Numbered from the stretch's first letter, positions 8,737 through 16,609 are shown. The stretch is DNA of 32,730 bases from JAIRVZ01 sp031553755 (GCA_031553755.1 JAVBKZ010000087.1:1-32730); one strand, 5' to 3'. Notes: a model not told the origin generated them from the sequence alone. A program made the numbers and translations.

Positions 8737-9438
8737 ATGATACAGACAGACTCTTATGATCCAAGCATTGCTCAGGAATTTGCTCAAATACCAGGAACTT
8801 CATTTATGGGTATTCCATTGTTCGAAGCGACAAGTTTTTGGGCTCTTGTATTAAGATTTACTTTTAATTTATTGGTTTGTTGGATAATTATCCAATTTTT
8901 TTACTTCAAAAAAAGTCACCGGAAAGATTATTATTTCACATTTATGCTTTTTAGCGTAACTGTATTTCTGTTGATATTTTTGTTAGACAATGTATCTATG
9001 CAAATCGGATTCGCATTGGGATTATTCGCCATATTTGGTATGATCAGGTATCGAACGGAAACCGTACAGATACGTGAGATGACTTATTTGTTTGTCGTAA
9101 TTGGAATTTCTGTGATCAACGGATTGGCTATGTCTGTGAGTTATGCCGAATTATGCCTGACTAATTTTTTGTTTATCGCTGTCATTTGGGTATTGGAAAG
9201 CAATCGTGTATTGAAACATACGTCTTGTAAAATCATTCTTTACGAAAGAATACAATTAGTTAAACCTGAATGCGAGAAAGACCTCATTGCGGATTTGAAA
9301 TTACGTACCGGTTTGGATATTACTAAAGTAGAAGTTGGCCATATTGATTTTCTCCGGGATGTCGCGTATGTCAAAGTATATTATAATTCGGGAACAAATG
9401 AAATTAACACGATAGATTCAATTACAAGATTCTCTTAA
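8737..9438 (+). CDS. DUF4956 membrane protein
   Basis: A 233-residue integral membrane protein. Hydrophobic segments lie at about residues 29-48, 58-78, 82-98, 107-127 and 130-148; a soluble C-terminal domain of about 80 residues follows (LYERIQLVKPECEKDLIADL onward). The conserved loop GLFAIFGMIRYRTETVQIREM, with its Arg/Thr/Glu residues just after a helix, is the hallmark by which I recognise DUF4956. These proteins are usually encoded next to VTC-type polymerases, as here 27 nt downstream, and could act as a channel or membrane anchor for polymer synthesis. That role is inference. The C-terminal domain, with two beta-strand pairs, could be ferredoxin-like. Confidence 0.8.
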   Translation: MIQTDSYDPSIAQEFAQIPGTSFMGIPLFEATSFWALVLRFTFNLLVCWIIIQFFYFKKSHRKDYYFTFMLFSVTVFLLIFLLDNVSMQIGFALGLFAIFGMIRYRTETVQIREMTYLFVVIGISVINGLAMSVSYAELCLTNFLFIAVIWVLESNRVLKHTSCKIILYERIQLVKPECEKDLIADLKLRTGLDITKVEVGHIDFLRDVAYVKVYYNSGTNEINTIDSITRFS

Positions 9439-9492
9439 AGGTTGTTTTTTGTATTCTTAAGTAACGAATTCATCTCGATTTTTTTTATCGAG

Positions 9493-9580
9493 CACGGAGT
9501 AAAAGGAGTTTTATATCCACAATTACTTGATATTAAAATTTACTCTGTGAATATTGACTCCGTGTAACCCTGTGTTTAAT
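9493..9580. repeat. Intergenic repeat of the CTCCGTGTAAC type
   Basis: The 157-nt gap before the DUF2490 gene holds CACGGAGTAAA at 9493-9503, its near-perfect inverted copy TTTACTCTGTG at 9539-9549 (one G.T pair), and an exact inverted CACGGAGT at 9557-9564. Downstream the units ACTCTGTG, ACTCCGTG and CCTGTGT recur every 13-16 nt. The 9-mer CCGTGTAAC at 9560-9568 recurs inverted at 21654-21662 before queC. The long hairpin could also act as a weak terminator after DUF4956. Confidence 0.5.
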
Positions 9581-9595
9581 CTATTTGTATAAAAA

Positions 9596-10291
9596 ATGAG
9601 AATATTACATAAATACGTATTATCTTGTTTATTGACGCTAATTTTTTTATGTTTTCCTTTGCAATTTTGGGGACAACAGAGAGAAACGGACGTTGGTACT
9701 TCTTTATCGGTGGAAATTTCTAAAAGTTTAAACCGTTTTTTTGATTTAAGTTTGGAGGAAGAATTACGTTTAGTTAGTAATAATTCAGGTTTTGACCGTT
9801 TATCAAGTACAATTGGGGTTGATTATTCTATGCTTGACCGAAAATTAAAAGCAGGAATTTATTATAGTTACCTGTATTTATACAATAGTGACTTTTATTA
9901 TGAAAACCGGCATCGTTATTATGCTTCCCTTTCGTATAAAGAGAGTGTAGGTTCTTTTACACTTTCATGGCGCGGACGATTTCAAACTACTTGTAGGGAC
10001 GAAGATAGGGGAGAATATAAAATTAATCCTAAATACGTGTTGAGAAATAAATTAGATGTAGAATATACTATTTTCGGATCACCTTGGAAACCTTTTGTTT
10101 CGGCCGAAATTTTCAATACGTTAAATGATCCTTATCAAAATGAAATATATAAAATTCGTTTTCAAACAGGAACTTCGTGGAGGATTAACCGGAGTGATTA
10201 TATGGAGTTTTTTCTACGAGCCGATGAATATTTTGTAGGTAAAGATCCGAGAGTATTTTCAGTAGGAGCAGCGTTTAAGAAGAAGTTCTAG
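9596..10291 (+). CDS. DUF2490 outer-membrane protein
   Basis: A 231-residue exported barrel protein. The signal peptide covers about the first 27 residues (hydrophobic LLTLIFLCFPLQFWGQ). The mature part is made of short amphipathic beta-strands, with the DUF2490 pattern: strand SVEISKSLNRFFDLSLEEELR, strand AGIYYSYLYLYNSDFYYENR, strand WRGRFQTTCR, the Arg-rich RNKLDVEYTI and the terminal strand FSVGAAFKKKF ending in Phe. The family's molecular function is unknown to me. Its position after the VTC and DUF4956 genes suggests an outer-membrane component of the same set, although the 157-nt gap with an inverted repeat leaves open a separate transcript. A strong hairpin terminator follows. Confidence 0.75.
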   Translation: MRILHKYVLSCLLTLIFLCFPLQFWGQQRETDVGTSLSVEISKSLNRFFDLSLEEELRLVSNNSGFDRLSSTIGVDYSMLDRKLKAGIYYSYLYLYNSDFYYENRHRYYASLSYKESVGSFTLSWRGRFQTTCRDEDRGEYKINPKYVLRNKLDVEYTIFGSPWKPFVSAEIFNTLNDPYQNEIYKIRFQTGTSWRINRSDYMEFFLRADEYFVGKDPRVFSVGAAFKKKF

Positions 10292-10400
10292 GAATCTCCT
10301 TTTCTGAAATTGTTTAACGTTGAATGTTGAAAATCAAATAATTAAAAATTAAACAATAGACTAAATTTGATGGCACTCTTATTTTTTTACTTTCTCTAAT

Positions 10401-10446
10401 AATAAAATAAAACCTCGTCTCTAAAGAAACGAGGTTTTATTTTATT
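10401..10446. terminator. Bidirectional terminator between the DUF2490 gene and ppdK
   Basis: An 18-bp perfect stem (10401-10418 with 10429-10446) with a 10-nt loop. The core is AAAACCTCGT / ACGAGGTTTT, flanked by A- and T-rich arms on both sides, so it can end transcription of the plus-strand DUF2490 gene and of minus-strand ppdK. Confidence 0.9.
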
Positions 10447-10461
10447 CAGAAAAAACAACGA

Positions 10462-13182
10462 TCAACCTTCTATTACCGCTTGTGCTGCTGCTAAACGAGC
10501 GATGGGTACACGGAACGGGGAACAGCTTACATAGTTTAATCCTACTTTATGACAGAATTTAACTGAAGATGGTTCACCTCCATGTTCACCACAAATACCA
10601 CACTTCAAATCAGGTTGAACTTCACGGCCTCTTTCTGTTGCCATTTGAACCAATTGTCCAACGCCTTTTTGGTCTAATACTGCGAATGGGTCGTTTTTCA
10701 AAATACCTTTGTCAATATACATTGGCAAGAATTTGGCAACGTCATCGCGGCTATATCCGAATGTCATCTGGGTCAAGTCGTTAGTTCCGAAAGAGAAGAA
10801 TTCCGCGGCGGTAGCGATTCTGTGAGCAGTTAATGCCGCGCGAGGAATTTCAATCATTGTACCTACTTTGTAATCGATTTTTTCTCCTCTTTCCTCGAAA
10901 ACTTTTTGTGCTGTTTCATCGATGATTTTCTTTTGAGCAAGGAACTCATAAAGGATACCTGTTAACGGAACCATGATTTCCGGATATGTTACAGTTCCCT
11001 TTTTCTTCAAATCCATAGCGGCTTCGAGGATAGCGCGTGTTTGCATTTCTGTAATTTCCGGATATAAGTTTCCAAGACGGCAACCACGAAGTCCCAACAT
11101 TGGATTCTGCTCCAATAGACCTTCAACGCGAGAGTGGATTTCTTCGAAAGTAATTCCCATTACTTTAGCCATTTCTTGTTGTCCTTTTTCATCGTGAGGA
11201 ACAAACTCATGCAAAGGTGGATCTAATAAACGAACAGTCACAGGAAGACCATTCATTGCTTCGAAAATTCCTGTAAAATCAGCTTTTTGCAAAGGCAGCA
11301 ATTTAGTCAATGCTTCACGGCGTCCGGCTTCATCTTTAGCCAAAATCATTTCGCGCATAGCGATAATCTTGTCTCCTTCGAAGAACATGTGTTCTGTACG
11401 GCACAATCCGATTCCTTGTGCTCCAAAACTACGTGCAACAGCAGCATCGTGAGGAGTATCAGCATTGGTACGTACTTTCAAAGTCGCATATTTATCAGTC
11501 AAGGCCATTAATTCGGCAAAGTCTCCGCTTAATTCGGCTTCCTGAGTTTCAATTTTTCCGACATACAATAAACCTGTTGAACCGTTCAAAGAAATCCAAT
11601 CGCCTTCTTTGATTACCGTTCCGTTCACGTTCATCGTTTTTGCTTTATAGTCGATTTGTAATCCGTTAGCTGCAGAAACGCAACATTTTCCCATTCCACG
11701 AGCAACAACGGCAGCGTGAGAAGTCATACCTCCACGAGCAGTCAAAATACCTTCAGAAACAGTCATACCACGTAAATCTTCAGGAGAAGTTTCGATACGG
11801 CAAAGGATTACTTTCTCTCCACGATTTTTCCATTCTTCTGCATCATCTGCATGGAATACTGCTTTTCCTGTTGCAGCTCCCGGAGAAGCGGGAAGACCTT
11901 TGGTAATTGCTTTCGCAGCAGCCAAAGCTTCTTTTTTGAAAACCGGGTGAAGTAATTCGTCCAATTTTTCTGGTTCTTGACGTTTCAACGCTGTTTTTTC
12001 GTCAATGATACCTTGTTTTAACATATCCATAGCGATTTTCACCATCGCTGCTCCTGTACGTTTTCCGTTACGAGTTTGCAATAACCACAATTTACCATCT
12101 TGGATAGTAAACTCAAGGTCTTGCATATCTTTGAAATAATCTTCGAGTTTTTGTTGAGTTTCAATCAAATCTTTAGCGCAAACGGGCATAACTTCTTCCA
12201 AAGAAGGGAATTTAGCAGCGCGGTCTGTTTCGCTGATTCCTTGTTGGGCAGCCCAACGTTTAGAACCTTCAATCGTGATTTGTTGTGGTGTACGGATACC
12301 TGCAACAACATCTTCTCCTTGAGCATTTACCAAATACTCTCCGTTGAAAATATCTTCTCCGGTTGCAGCGTCACGAGTGAATGCCACACCTGTCGCAGAA
12401 GTTAATCCCATGTTTCCATAAACCATTGCTTGTACGTTTACAGCGGTTCCCCATTCTTCGGGAATACGGTACATTTGACGGTAAAGGATAGCGCGTTCGT
12501 TCATCCAACTGTCGAATACGGCGCAAACAGCTCCCCAAAGTTGTTCCCAAGGAGAAACCGGAAAGTCTTTTCCTGTGCGTTTTTTTACGGCAGCTTTGAA
12601 TTTTGCCACTAAATTTTTCAAATCTTCAACTGTTAATTCAGTATCCAATTCAACTCCTTTCGCGTGTTTCATTTCTTCCATGATTTCTTCGAAAGGATCT
12701 ATTTCTAATTTTGATTCGGGTTTCATTCCCAAAACAACATCGCCATACATTTGTACGAAACGACGGTAAGAGTCCCATGCAAAACGTTCGTTTCCTGATT
12801 TTTTTGCAATTCCTTCTACGGCTTCGTCATTCAAACCCAAGTTCAAAACTGTATCCATCATACCGGGCATAGAAACACGGGCACCAGAACGAACCGAAAC
12901 CAAACAAGGATTATCCTTGTCTCCGAATCCGGTGTTCGTTAATTTTTCGATGGCGGCAATTGCTTTTTCTACTTCGGGTTTAAGAAATTCTATTACCTTT
13001 TCTTTTCCAAATTGGTTGTATTCTGTACAGACTTCTGTAGTGATAGTGAATCCGGGAGGAACAGGTACTCCGATTAAATTCATTTCGGCGAGATTGGCTC
13101 CTTTACCTCCCAAGAGGTTTTTCATGTCGGCACGTCCTTCTGCTTGTCCGTTACCGAAACTGTAGACTCTTTTTTTGTCCAT
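10462..13182 (-). CDS. ppdK: Pyruvate, phosphate dikinase
   Basis: Interconverts pyruvate + ATP + phosphate and PEP + AMP + pyrophosphate in the cytoplasm; in anaerobic Bacteroidota it can run in glycolysis or gluconeogenesis. At 906 residues it is about 30 longer than the Clostridium enzyme. The three domains are visible. The N-terminal ATP-grasp domain has LLGGKGANLAEMNLIGVPVP and CLVSVRSGARVSMPGMMDTV. The swivelling phosphohistidine domain has GGMTSHAAVVARGMGKCCV with His489. The C-terminal PEP/pyruvate barrel has GLCRTEHMFF, LRGCRLG, IEIPRAAL, FSFGTNDLTQM and CGICGEHGG with Cys864. Regulatory phosphorylation next to the catalytic His is known for plant enzymes, but no partner kinase gene is seen here. 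It is preceded by a strong promoter and followed by a shared terminator, so it is probably monocistronic. Confidence 0.97.
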   Translation of the reverse strand: MDKKRVYSFGNGQAEGRADMKNLLGGKGANLAEMNLIGVPVPPGFTITTEVCTEYNQFGKEKVIEFLKPEVEKAIAAIEKLTNTGFGDKDNPCLVSVRSGARVSMPGMMDTVLNLGLNDEAVEGIAKKSGNERFAWDSYRRFVQMYGDVVLGMKPESKLEIDPFEEIMEEMKHAKGVELDTELTVEDLKNLVAKFKAAVKKRTGKDFPVSPWEQLWGAVCAVFDSWMNERAILYRQMYRIPEEWGTAVNVQAMVYGNMGLTSATGVAFTRDAATGEDIFNGEYLVNAQGEDVVAGIRTPQQITIEGSKRWAAQQGISETDRAAKFPSLEEVMPVCAKDLIETQQKLEDYFKDMQDLEFTIQDGKLWLLQTRNGKRTGAAMVKIAMDMLKQGIIDEKTALKRQEPEKLDELLHPVFKKEALAAAKAITKGLPASPGAATGKAVFHADDAEEWKNRGEKVILCRIETSPEDLRGMTVSEGILTARGGMTSHAAVVARGMGKCCVSAANGLQIDYKAKTMNVNGTVIKEGDWISLNGSTGLLYVGKIETQEAELSGDFAELMALTDKYATLKVRTNADTPHDAAVARSFGAQGIGLCRTEHMFFEGDKIIAMREMILAKDEAGRREALTKLLPLQKADFTGIFEAMNGLPVTVRLLDPPLHEFVPHDEKGQQEMAKVMGITFEEIHSRVEGLLEQNPMLGLRGCRLGNLYPEITEMQTRAILEAAMDLKKKGTVTYPEIMVPLTGILYEFLAQKKIIDETAQKVFEERGEKIDYKVGTMIEIPRAALTAHRIATAAEFFSFGTNDLTQMTFGYSRDDVAKFLPMYIDKGILKNDPFAVLDQKGVGQLVQMATERGREVQPDLKCGICGEHGGEPSSVKFCHKVGLNYVSCSPFRVPIARLAAAQAVIEG

Positions 13183-13245
13183 AAAAATAGTTTCTGATTT
13201 TTGATGATTATAAATAATAATTTACATTTATTTTTCAAAGGTTCG

Positions 13246-13277
13246 CAAATGTAAGAAATTTTTATACTTAAAACAAA
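13246..13277 (-). promoter_or_regulatory. ppdK promoter (-33 TTTG, 20-nt spacer, -7 TACATTTG)
   Basis: On the minus strand TTTG at 13277-13274 is followed by exactly 20 nt and then TACATTTG at 13253-13246, a full match to the Bacteroidota sigma consensus. The predicted transcript starts about 55-60 nt before ATG 13182. The -33 element overlaps the T tract of the upstream gene's terminator. Confidence 0.8.
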
Positions 13278-13319
13278 AAAAGACACCGAAAAACAGATAA
13301 CTCAATTTTCCGGTGTTTT
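13275..13319 (-). terminator. Rho-independent terminator of the thioredoxin-fold gene
   Basis: Minus-strand hairpin ACACCG (with a one-base bulge and AAAA) pairing with TTTTCGGTGT, followed by seven Ts (13281-13275). It lies 18 nt after the stop codon of the 13337-13834 gene. The stop codon itself overlaps a second small inverted repeat, AGGTGTT/AACACCT, at about 13331-13349. Confidence 0.75.
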
Positions 13320-13336
13320 GATAAATCAGAGGTGTT

Positions 13337-13834
13337 TCAAATAACACCTTTCGCTTTCAAAATTCCAATCATTTGTTTGGTTGAGATATTTTTCGCTATA
13401 ATCACTCCTTGCGGGTTGATAAGCATATTACTAAAACCATCTTCCAAATGATATGATTTGTAGATACCTGATAATTTGCCTGACTCGTTGTAAAACAGAT
13501 AAGGAATGTTTAATTTATCTGCTTTTACAGTTTGTTCGAATACTGATTTTTTTTCATCAAAAGAGATCGAAATCATTTTCAGATTTTCAGAGTTCAAACG
13601 GCAAATTTCGTTGTTAAACAGAATGTTTTGCTTACGGGACTCTCCATCGTAAGCCGCCCAAAACTGTAACAATACGTATTCATTACTTTTAATCCTGATA
13701 TCCACACCTCGCTTGTTTATTTCCGGAGCAAGGTATCCCGGTTTTATACCCTTGGTAAATGTTTCTTCTTTTGTACTGTTTCCCATTAAAAATGGAATCA
13801 AAGTAACAAGAAGAAAGAACTTCACGTACCTCAT
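13337..13834 (-). CDS. TlpA/AhpC-type thioredoxin-fold protein lacking the CXXC cysteines
   Basis: A 165-residue protein with an N-terminal signal or anchor segment (residues 5-18). The thioredoxin fold shows in GYLAPEINKRGVD (the usual AP.F of TlpA), VLLQFWAAYDGESRKQ, LKMISISFDE, the cis-Pro-like LNIPYLFY and NMLINPQGVIIAKNIS. In active relatives the segment reads FWATWCGPCR; here Asp63 and Ser66 replace both catalytic cysteines, and the only Cys is at about residue 78. It therefore cannot do disulfide exchange and may instead bind or chaperone a partner; that is inference. It has its own upstream -7 element with a leader of about 110 nt containing two hairpins, and its own terminator. Confidence 0.75.
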   Translation of the reverse strand: MRYVKFFLLVTLIPFLMGNSTKEETFTKGIKPGYLAPEINKRGVDIRIKSNEYVLLQFWAAYDGESRKQNILFNNEICRLNSENLKMISISFDEKKSVFEQTVKADKLNIPYLFYNESGKLSGIYKSYHLEDGFSNMLINPQGVIIAKNISTKQMIGILKAKGVI

Positions 13835-13859
13835 AAATATAAATTTTAAGTGAATACTA

Positions 13860-13896
13860 CATTTACTTCGCTAAGTAAATGCTCTGATTTTCAGAG
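13860..13896 (-). promoter_or_regulatory. Two tandem hairpins in the leader of the thioredoxin-fold gene
   Basis: CATTTACTT/AAGTAAATG is a 9-bp perfect stem with loop CGCT (13860-13881). It is followed directly by CTCTGA/TCAGAG with a 3-nt loop (13882-13896). On the minus strand both fall in the 5' leader, about 25-60 nt before the ATG. On the plus strand the second hairpin is followed by a T run, but no plus-strand gene ends here. Confidence 0.5.
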
Positions 13897-13950
13897 ATTT
13901 TTTGATTATTAAAACTTTCACAAGTATTTAAATAAAATACAAAAACACGA

Positions 13951-13958
13951 CAAAGTTA
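13951..13958 (-). promoter_or_regulatory. -7 promoter element for the thioredoxin-fold gene
   Basis: TAACTTTG on the minus strand matches TAnnTTTG. A TTG lies 22 nt further upstream (13983-13981), slightly beyond the usual spacing. Confidence 0.5.
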
Positions 13959-13999
13959 CGATTTTTTTTATTACTGTAATCAACATGAGAGTTTTTTTG

Positions 14000-14007
14000 T
14001 ATTTTTG
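14000..14007 (+). promoter_or_regulatory. -7 promoter element for the DUF4468-like gene
   Basis: TATTTTTG matches TAnnTTTG, 76 nt before ATG 14084. It is divergent from the element at 13951-13958. The AT-rich context makes chance matches more likely. Confidence 0.4.
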
Positions 14008-14083
14008 CTACTAATTGAAGTGTATTTTCTATTGAAAACAGGTGTTGTAATTTAAAAAGCTGATTATTTATATTCAAAAAAAT

Positions 14084-14680
14084 ATGAAATTAAAATCATT
14101 GTATATAGCGATTTTATCATTTATGATTCCTGTTATAAGTATGGCTCAAGATGAGAAAAAAGAAGAATATAAAATTCCGGTCAAAGATGGAAAAGTCGTT
14201 TTTTCATATAGATATAATAATGAAGATTTGAATGCTAATGATATCGATGATGAATTACATTTCTGGTTGAAAAAAAATATGCCCGAAGAAAAAGTTGTTA
14301 AACTCGAAGATGATAAAGAGAAAGGATTGATAATGTTTCGTCCTTTAGATTTACTTGAAATGAGAAGTACCAGTTGGACTAATTTTTCTATTTACGTGAA
14401 ATATGACATGGTTTTTAAATATAAAGATAATTCGTGTATGATGGTTATAACCAACATTGGATACATTGAGCCGGAAGTAATTAATGCCCGACAAGGCCGT
14501 TTAAGTGATATTGAAATGACAGTTTATAGCGCAGAACATGTCTTATTAGACAAAGAATATAAAATTTTAGGTAAAAAAAACGTTTCGGATGAGATATCAA
14601 AAGCGACTGTGAAGAGATTTCGAGAATTGTTCAAATCCGTTTCATTACAACTTTCAGAAGCGGCTATACAAAAAGAATAA
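14084..14680 (+). CDS. Exported protein, DUF4468-like
   Basis: A 198-residue protein with signal peptide MKLKSLYIAILSFMIPVISM ending before AQDEKKEE. The mature part begins with the segment IPVKDGKVVFSYRYNNEDLN and continues with LHFWLKKNMPEEKVVKLEDD and YVKYDMVFKYKDNSCMMVIT. This (I/Y)PV.DGKVVF opening, then an amphipathic helix, then paired strands, is what I associate with DUF4468 proteins, which have a TBP-like fold and unknown function. A further helical tail follows (KATVKRFRELFKSVS). It should be periplasmic. It precedes paaK by 80 nt with no clear functional link. Confidence 0.6.
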   Translation: MKLKSLYIAILSFMIPVISMAQDEKKEEYKIPVKDGKVVFSYRYNNEDLNANDIDDELHFWLKKNMPEEKVVKLEDDKEKGLIMFRPLDLLEMRSTSWTNFSIYVKYDMVFKYKDNSCMMVITNIGYIEPEVINARQGRLSDIEMTVYSAEHVLLDKEYKILGKKNVSDEISKATVKRFRELFKSVSLQLSEAAIQKE

Positions 14681-14760
14681 TTATGTTGACAAGTTTATAT
14701 TACTTTTGTCAAGACATAAAAATAAAATAGTTATTTGGAAAATTTACAGAAAAACAATAA

Positions 14761-16062
14761 ATGATTTGGAATGAAACGATGGAGTGTATGAGCCGCGAAG
14801 ATTTGCGGAAACTCCAGGGTATGAGATTGAAAAAAGTAGTAGAGCGAGTTTATCATAATTGCGAACCTTATCGTAAAAGAATGCAGGAGGCAGGTGTTAC
14901 TCCAAATGATATAAATTCAATAGATGACATTGTTAAATTGCCTTTTACTTCGAAAAAAGATTTGCGGGATCATTATCCTTTCGGGTTGTTAAGTAGTCCG
15001 ATGTCGGAAATCGTGAGGTTACACGCTTCTTCCGGAACAACAGGAAAACCTATTGTGGTAGGTTATACCCGCAATGATATCAATATTTGGAATGAAGTAG
15101 GAGCAAGGTGCTTTTCCGCATACGGATTGGGTAAAAATGATATAGTCCAGGTTTCTTATGGTTATGGATTATTTACCGGAGGATTAGGCGCTCACGGAGC
15201 GGTGGAAACAATCGGTGGAACTGTTATCCCTATGTCGAGTGGAAATACTGAAAAACAAATCATGTTGATGCACGATTTTGGTGCCGTAGGATTGGCTTGT
15301 ACTCCATCTTACGCCTTGTTTCTTGCCGATGTGATGAAAGATTCTGGAATTCCCCGCGAGGAATTTAAATTAAAAATCGGAGTATTTGGCGCGGAACCCT
15401 GGACAGAAGCGATGCGCCGCGAATTACAGGAAAAACTCGGAATAAAGGCTTATGATATTTATGGTTTGACAGAAATTATCGGTCCGGGAGTCGGACACGA
15501 ATGTGAATGTCAAAATGGTACTCATATTTGTGAAGATCATTTTTATCCGGAAATAATTAATCCTGAAACAGGAGCGCCGGTTCTTGACGGAGAACAGGGT
15601 GAGTTGGTATTTACAACTATCACCAAAGAAGGAATGCCGTTGATTCGATTCAGAACGAGAGATCTAACGAGTCTGAATCACGAAAAATGTTCTTGCGGAA
15701 GGACTTCTGTTCGTATGAGCCGGATTTTAGGCCGTTGCGATGATATGTTGATAATCAGGGGAGTAAACGTTTTTCCATCGCAAGTTGAAGCCGTTATTTG
15801 TGAAATGCCGGAATTAGAACCTCACTATATGTTAATTGTAGATAGGGTCAATAATTTGGATACTTTTGAAATTCAAGTCGAAATGCATGAAGACTATTAT
15901 TCGGATGAAATGAATAAAATGCTTGACCTGAAAAAGAAAATTGCCCATCGCCTACAGAGTGTTTTGGGTATCGGGCCAAATGTTAAACTTGTAGAACCTC
16001 GCAGCTTGGAACGTAGTCAAGGAAAAGCAAAGAGGGTAATTGATAAAAGGAAATTTAGTTAG
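14761..16062 (+). CDS. paaK: Phenylacetate-CoA ligase family AMP-forming enzyme
   Basis: A 433-residue ANL-superfamily ligase that activates an aryl acid with ATP and CoA in the cytoplasm. The AMP-binding P-loop SSGTTGKP is at residues 90-97. YGLTEIIGPGVG is the A5-like substrate/AMP motif, a cluster of Cys and His (HECECQNGTHICEDHF) follows, RFRTRDLT is the hinge region, and SQGKAKRV near the C-terminus holds the A10 lysine. In anaerobes such enzymes usually work next to indolepyruvate oxidoreductase in aromatic amino-acid fermentation or salvage; those genes are not in the window. An ACT-domain gene follows, a typical neighbour. An octamer array begins inside the stop codon. The exact acid used cannot be told from the sequence. 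Confidence 0.9.
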   Translation: MIWNETMECMSREDLRKLQGMRLKKVVERVYHNCEPYRKRMQEAGVTPNDINSIDDIVKLPFTSKKDLRDHYPFGLLSSPMSEIVRLHASSGTTGKPIVVGYTRNDINIWNEVGARCFSAYGLGKNDIVQVSYGYGLFTGGLGAHGAVETIGGTVIPMSSGNTEKQIMLMHDFGAVGLACTPSYALFLADVMKDSGIPREEFKLKIGVFGAEPWTEAMRRELQEKLGIKAYDIYGLTEIIGPGVGHECECQNGTHICEDHFYPEIINPETGAPVLDGEQGELVFTTITKEGMPLIRFRTRDLTSLNHEKCSCGRTSVRMSRILGRCDDMLIIRGVNVFPSQVEAVICEMPELEPHYMLIVDRVNNLDTFEIQVEMHEDYYSDEMNKMLDLKKKIAHRLQSVLGIGPNVKLVEPRSLERSQGKAKRVIDKRKFS

Positions 16063-16106
16063 TGACGAGTTGACAAGTTAACAAGTAGACGAGTTGACAA
16101 GTTAGT
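16059..16106 (+). repeat. Octamer tandem array overlapping the paaK stop codon
   Basis: Six 8-nt units of the RAGTTGAC family, with variants TTAGTGAC, GAGTTGAC, AAGTTAAC, AAGTAGAC and AAGTTAGT. The TAG stop of paaK (16060-16062) lies inside the first unit. All six units contain a stop triplet. The array fills most of the 70-nt gap before the ACT-domain gene. Confidence 0.85.
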
Positions 16107-16132
16107 CTCCTAATTCTTAATTAATAACAGTT

Positions 16133-16558
16133 ATGTTAATCAAACAATTATCTGTTTTTTTAGAAAACAAAAAAGGAAGATTTACCGAAATCGCTAAAAT
16201 TTTAGGAGAAGAAGGAATCAATATGACTGCCTTATCTGTTGCCGAAAATTCTGATTTTGGTATTTTGCGTTTAATTGTTTCAGACGTTGATAAAGCAAAA
16301 TCAATACTGAAAAAACATCTTTACGCTGTAAGCATCACGGATGTAATTTGTGTGCAATGCCCCAATGATCCGGGAGCTTTGTCGAAAATAATGAATGTTA
16401 TCACAGATGCCGGCATATTTATAGAGTATATGTATGCTTTTTCGTTCGGACAAGGAGCTTTGGTTGTTATTCGTCCGGATGCCTTGGATAAATGTGTGGA
16501 CGTGTTAAAAGAGAATAAACTCGAATTGTTGGCTTCCAGTGATTTGTATAAACTTTGA
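16133..16558 (+). CDS. Tandem ACT-domain protein
   Basis: A 141-residue soluble protein of two ACT domains, which bind amino acids allosterically. The first begins KQLSVFLENKKGRFTEIAKI and contains EEGINMTALSVAE; the second begins CVQCPNDPGALSKIMNVITD with AGIFIEYMYAF. The two (G/N).(G/P)G....(I/A)..(L/I)...GI motifs are the ACT ligand-site signature. No catalytic domain is attached. Genes of this kind commonly follow paaK in anaerobes; here the gap is 70 nt and occupied by a repeat array. A role in sensing an aromatic or branched-chain amino acid that controls PaaK or transport is plausible but not shown. Confidence 0.85.
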   Translation: MLIKQLSVFLENKKGRFTEIAKILGEEGINMTALSVAENSDFGILRLIVSDVDKAKSILKKHLYAVSITDVICVQCPNDPGALSKIMNVITDAGIFIEYMYAFSFGQGALVVIRPDALDKCVDVLKENKLELLASSDLYKL

Positions 16559-16592
16559 AGATTAAATCCTTCATTATTTCATTTAAAAATAT

Positions 16593-16600
16593 TACCTTTG
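16593..16600 (+). promoter_or_regulatory. -7 promoter element for the bamD operon
   Basis: TACCTTTG is a full TAnnTTTG match and ends 9 nt before ATG 16610 and 18 nt before ATG 16619. The leader would be very short. The TTG at 16598 overlaps this element and is not a plausible start. Confidence 0.6.
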
Positions 16601-16609
16601 TGCGCTAAA

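Noticed and set aside
10569..13165. Several plus-strand frames of 60-101 codons antisense to ppdK
   Set aside because: They follow the codon structure of a strongly conserved minus-strand gene and have no starts, promoters or recognisable residues.
13882..13905. Plus-strand terminator (hairpin plus T run)
   Set aside because: No plus-strand gene ends upstream; both flanking genes transcribe away from it or start beyond it, so a leader hairpin on the minus strand fits better.
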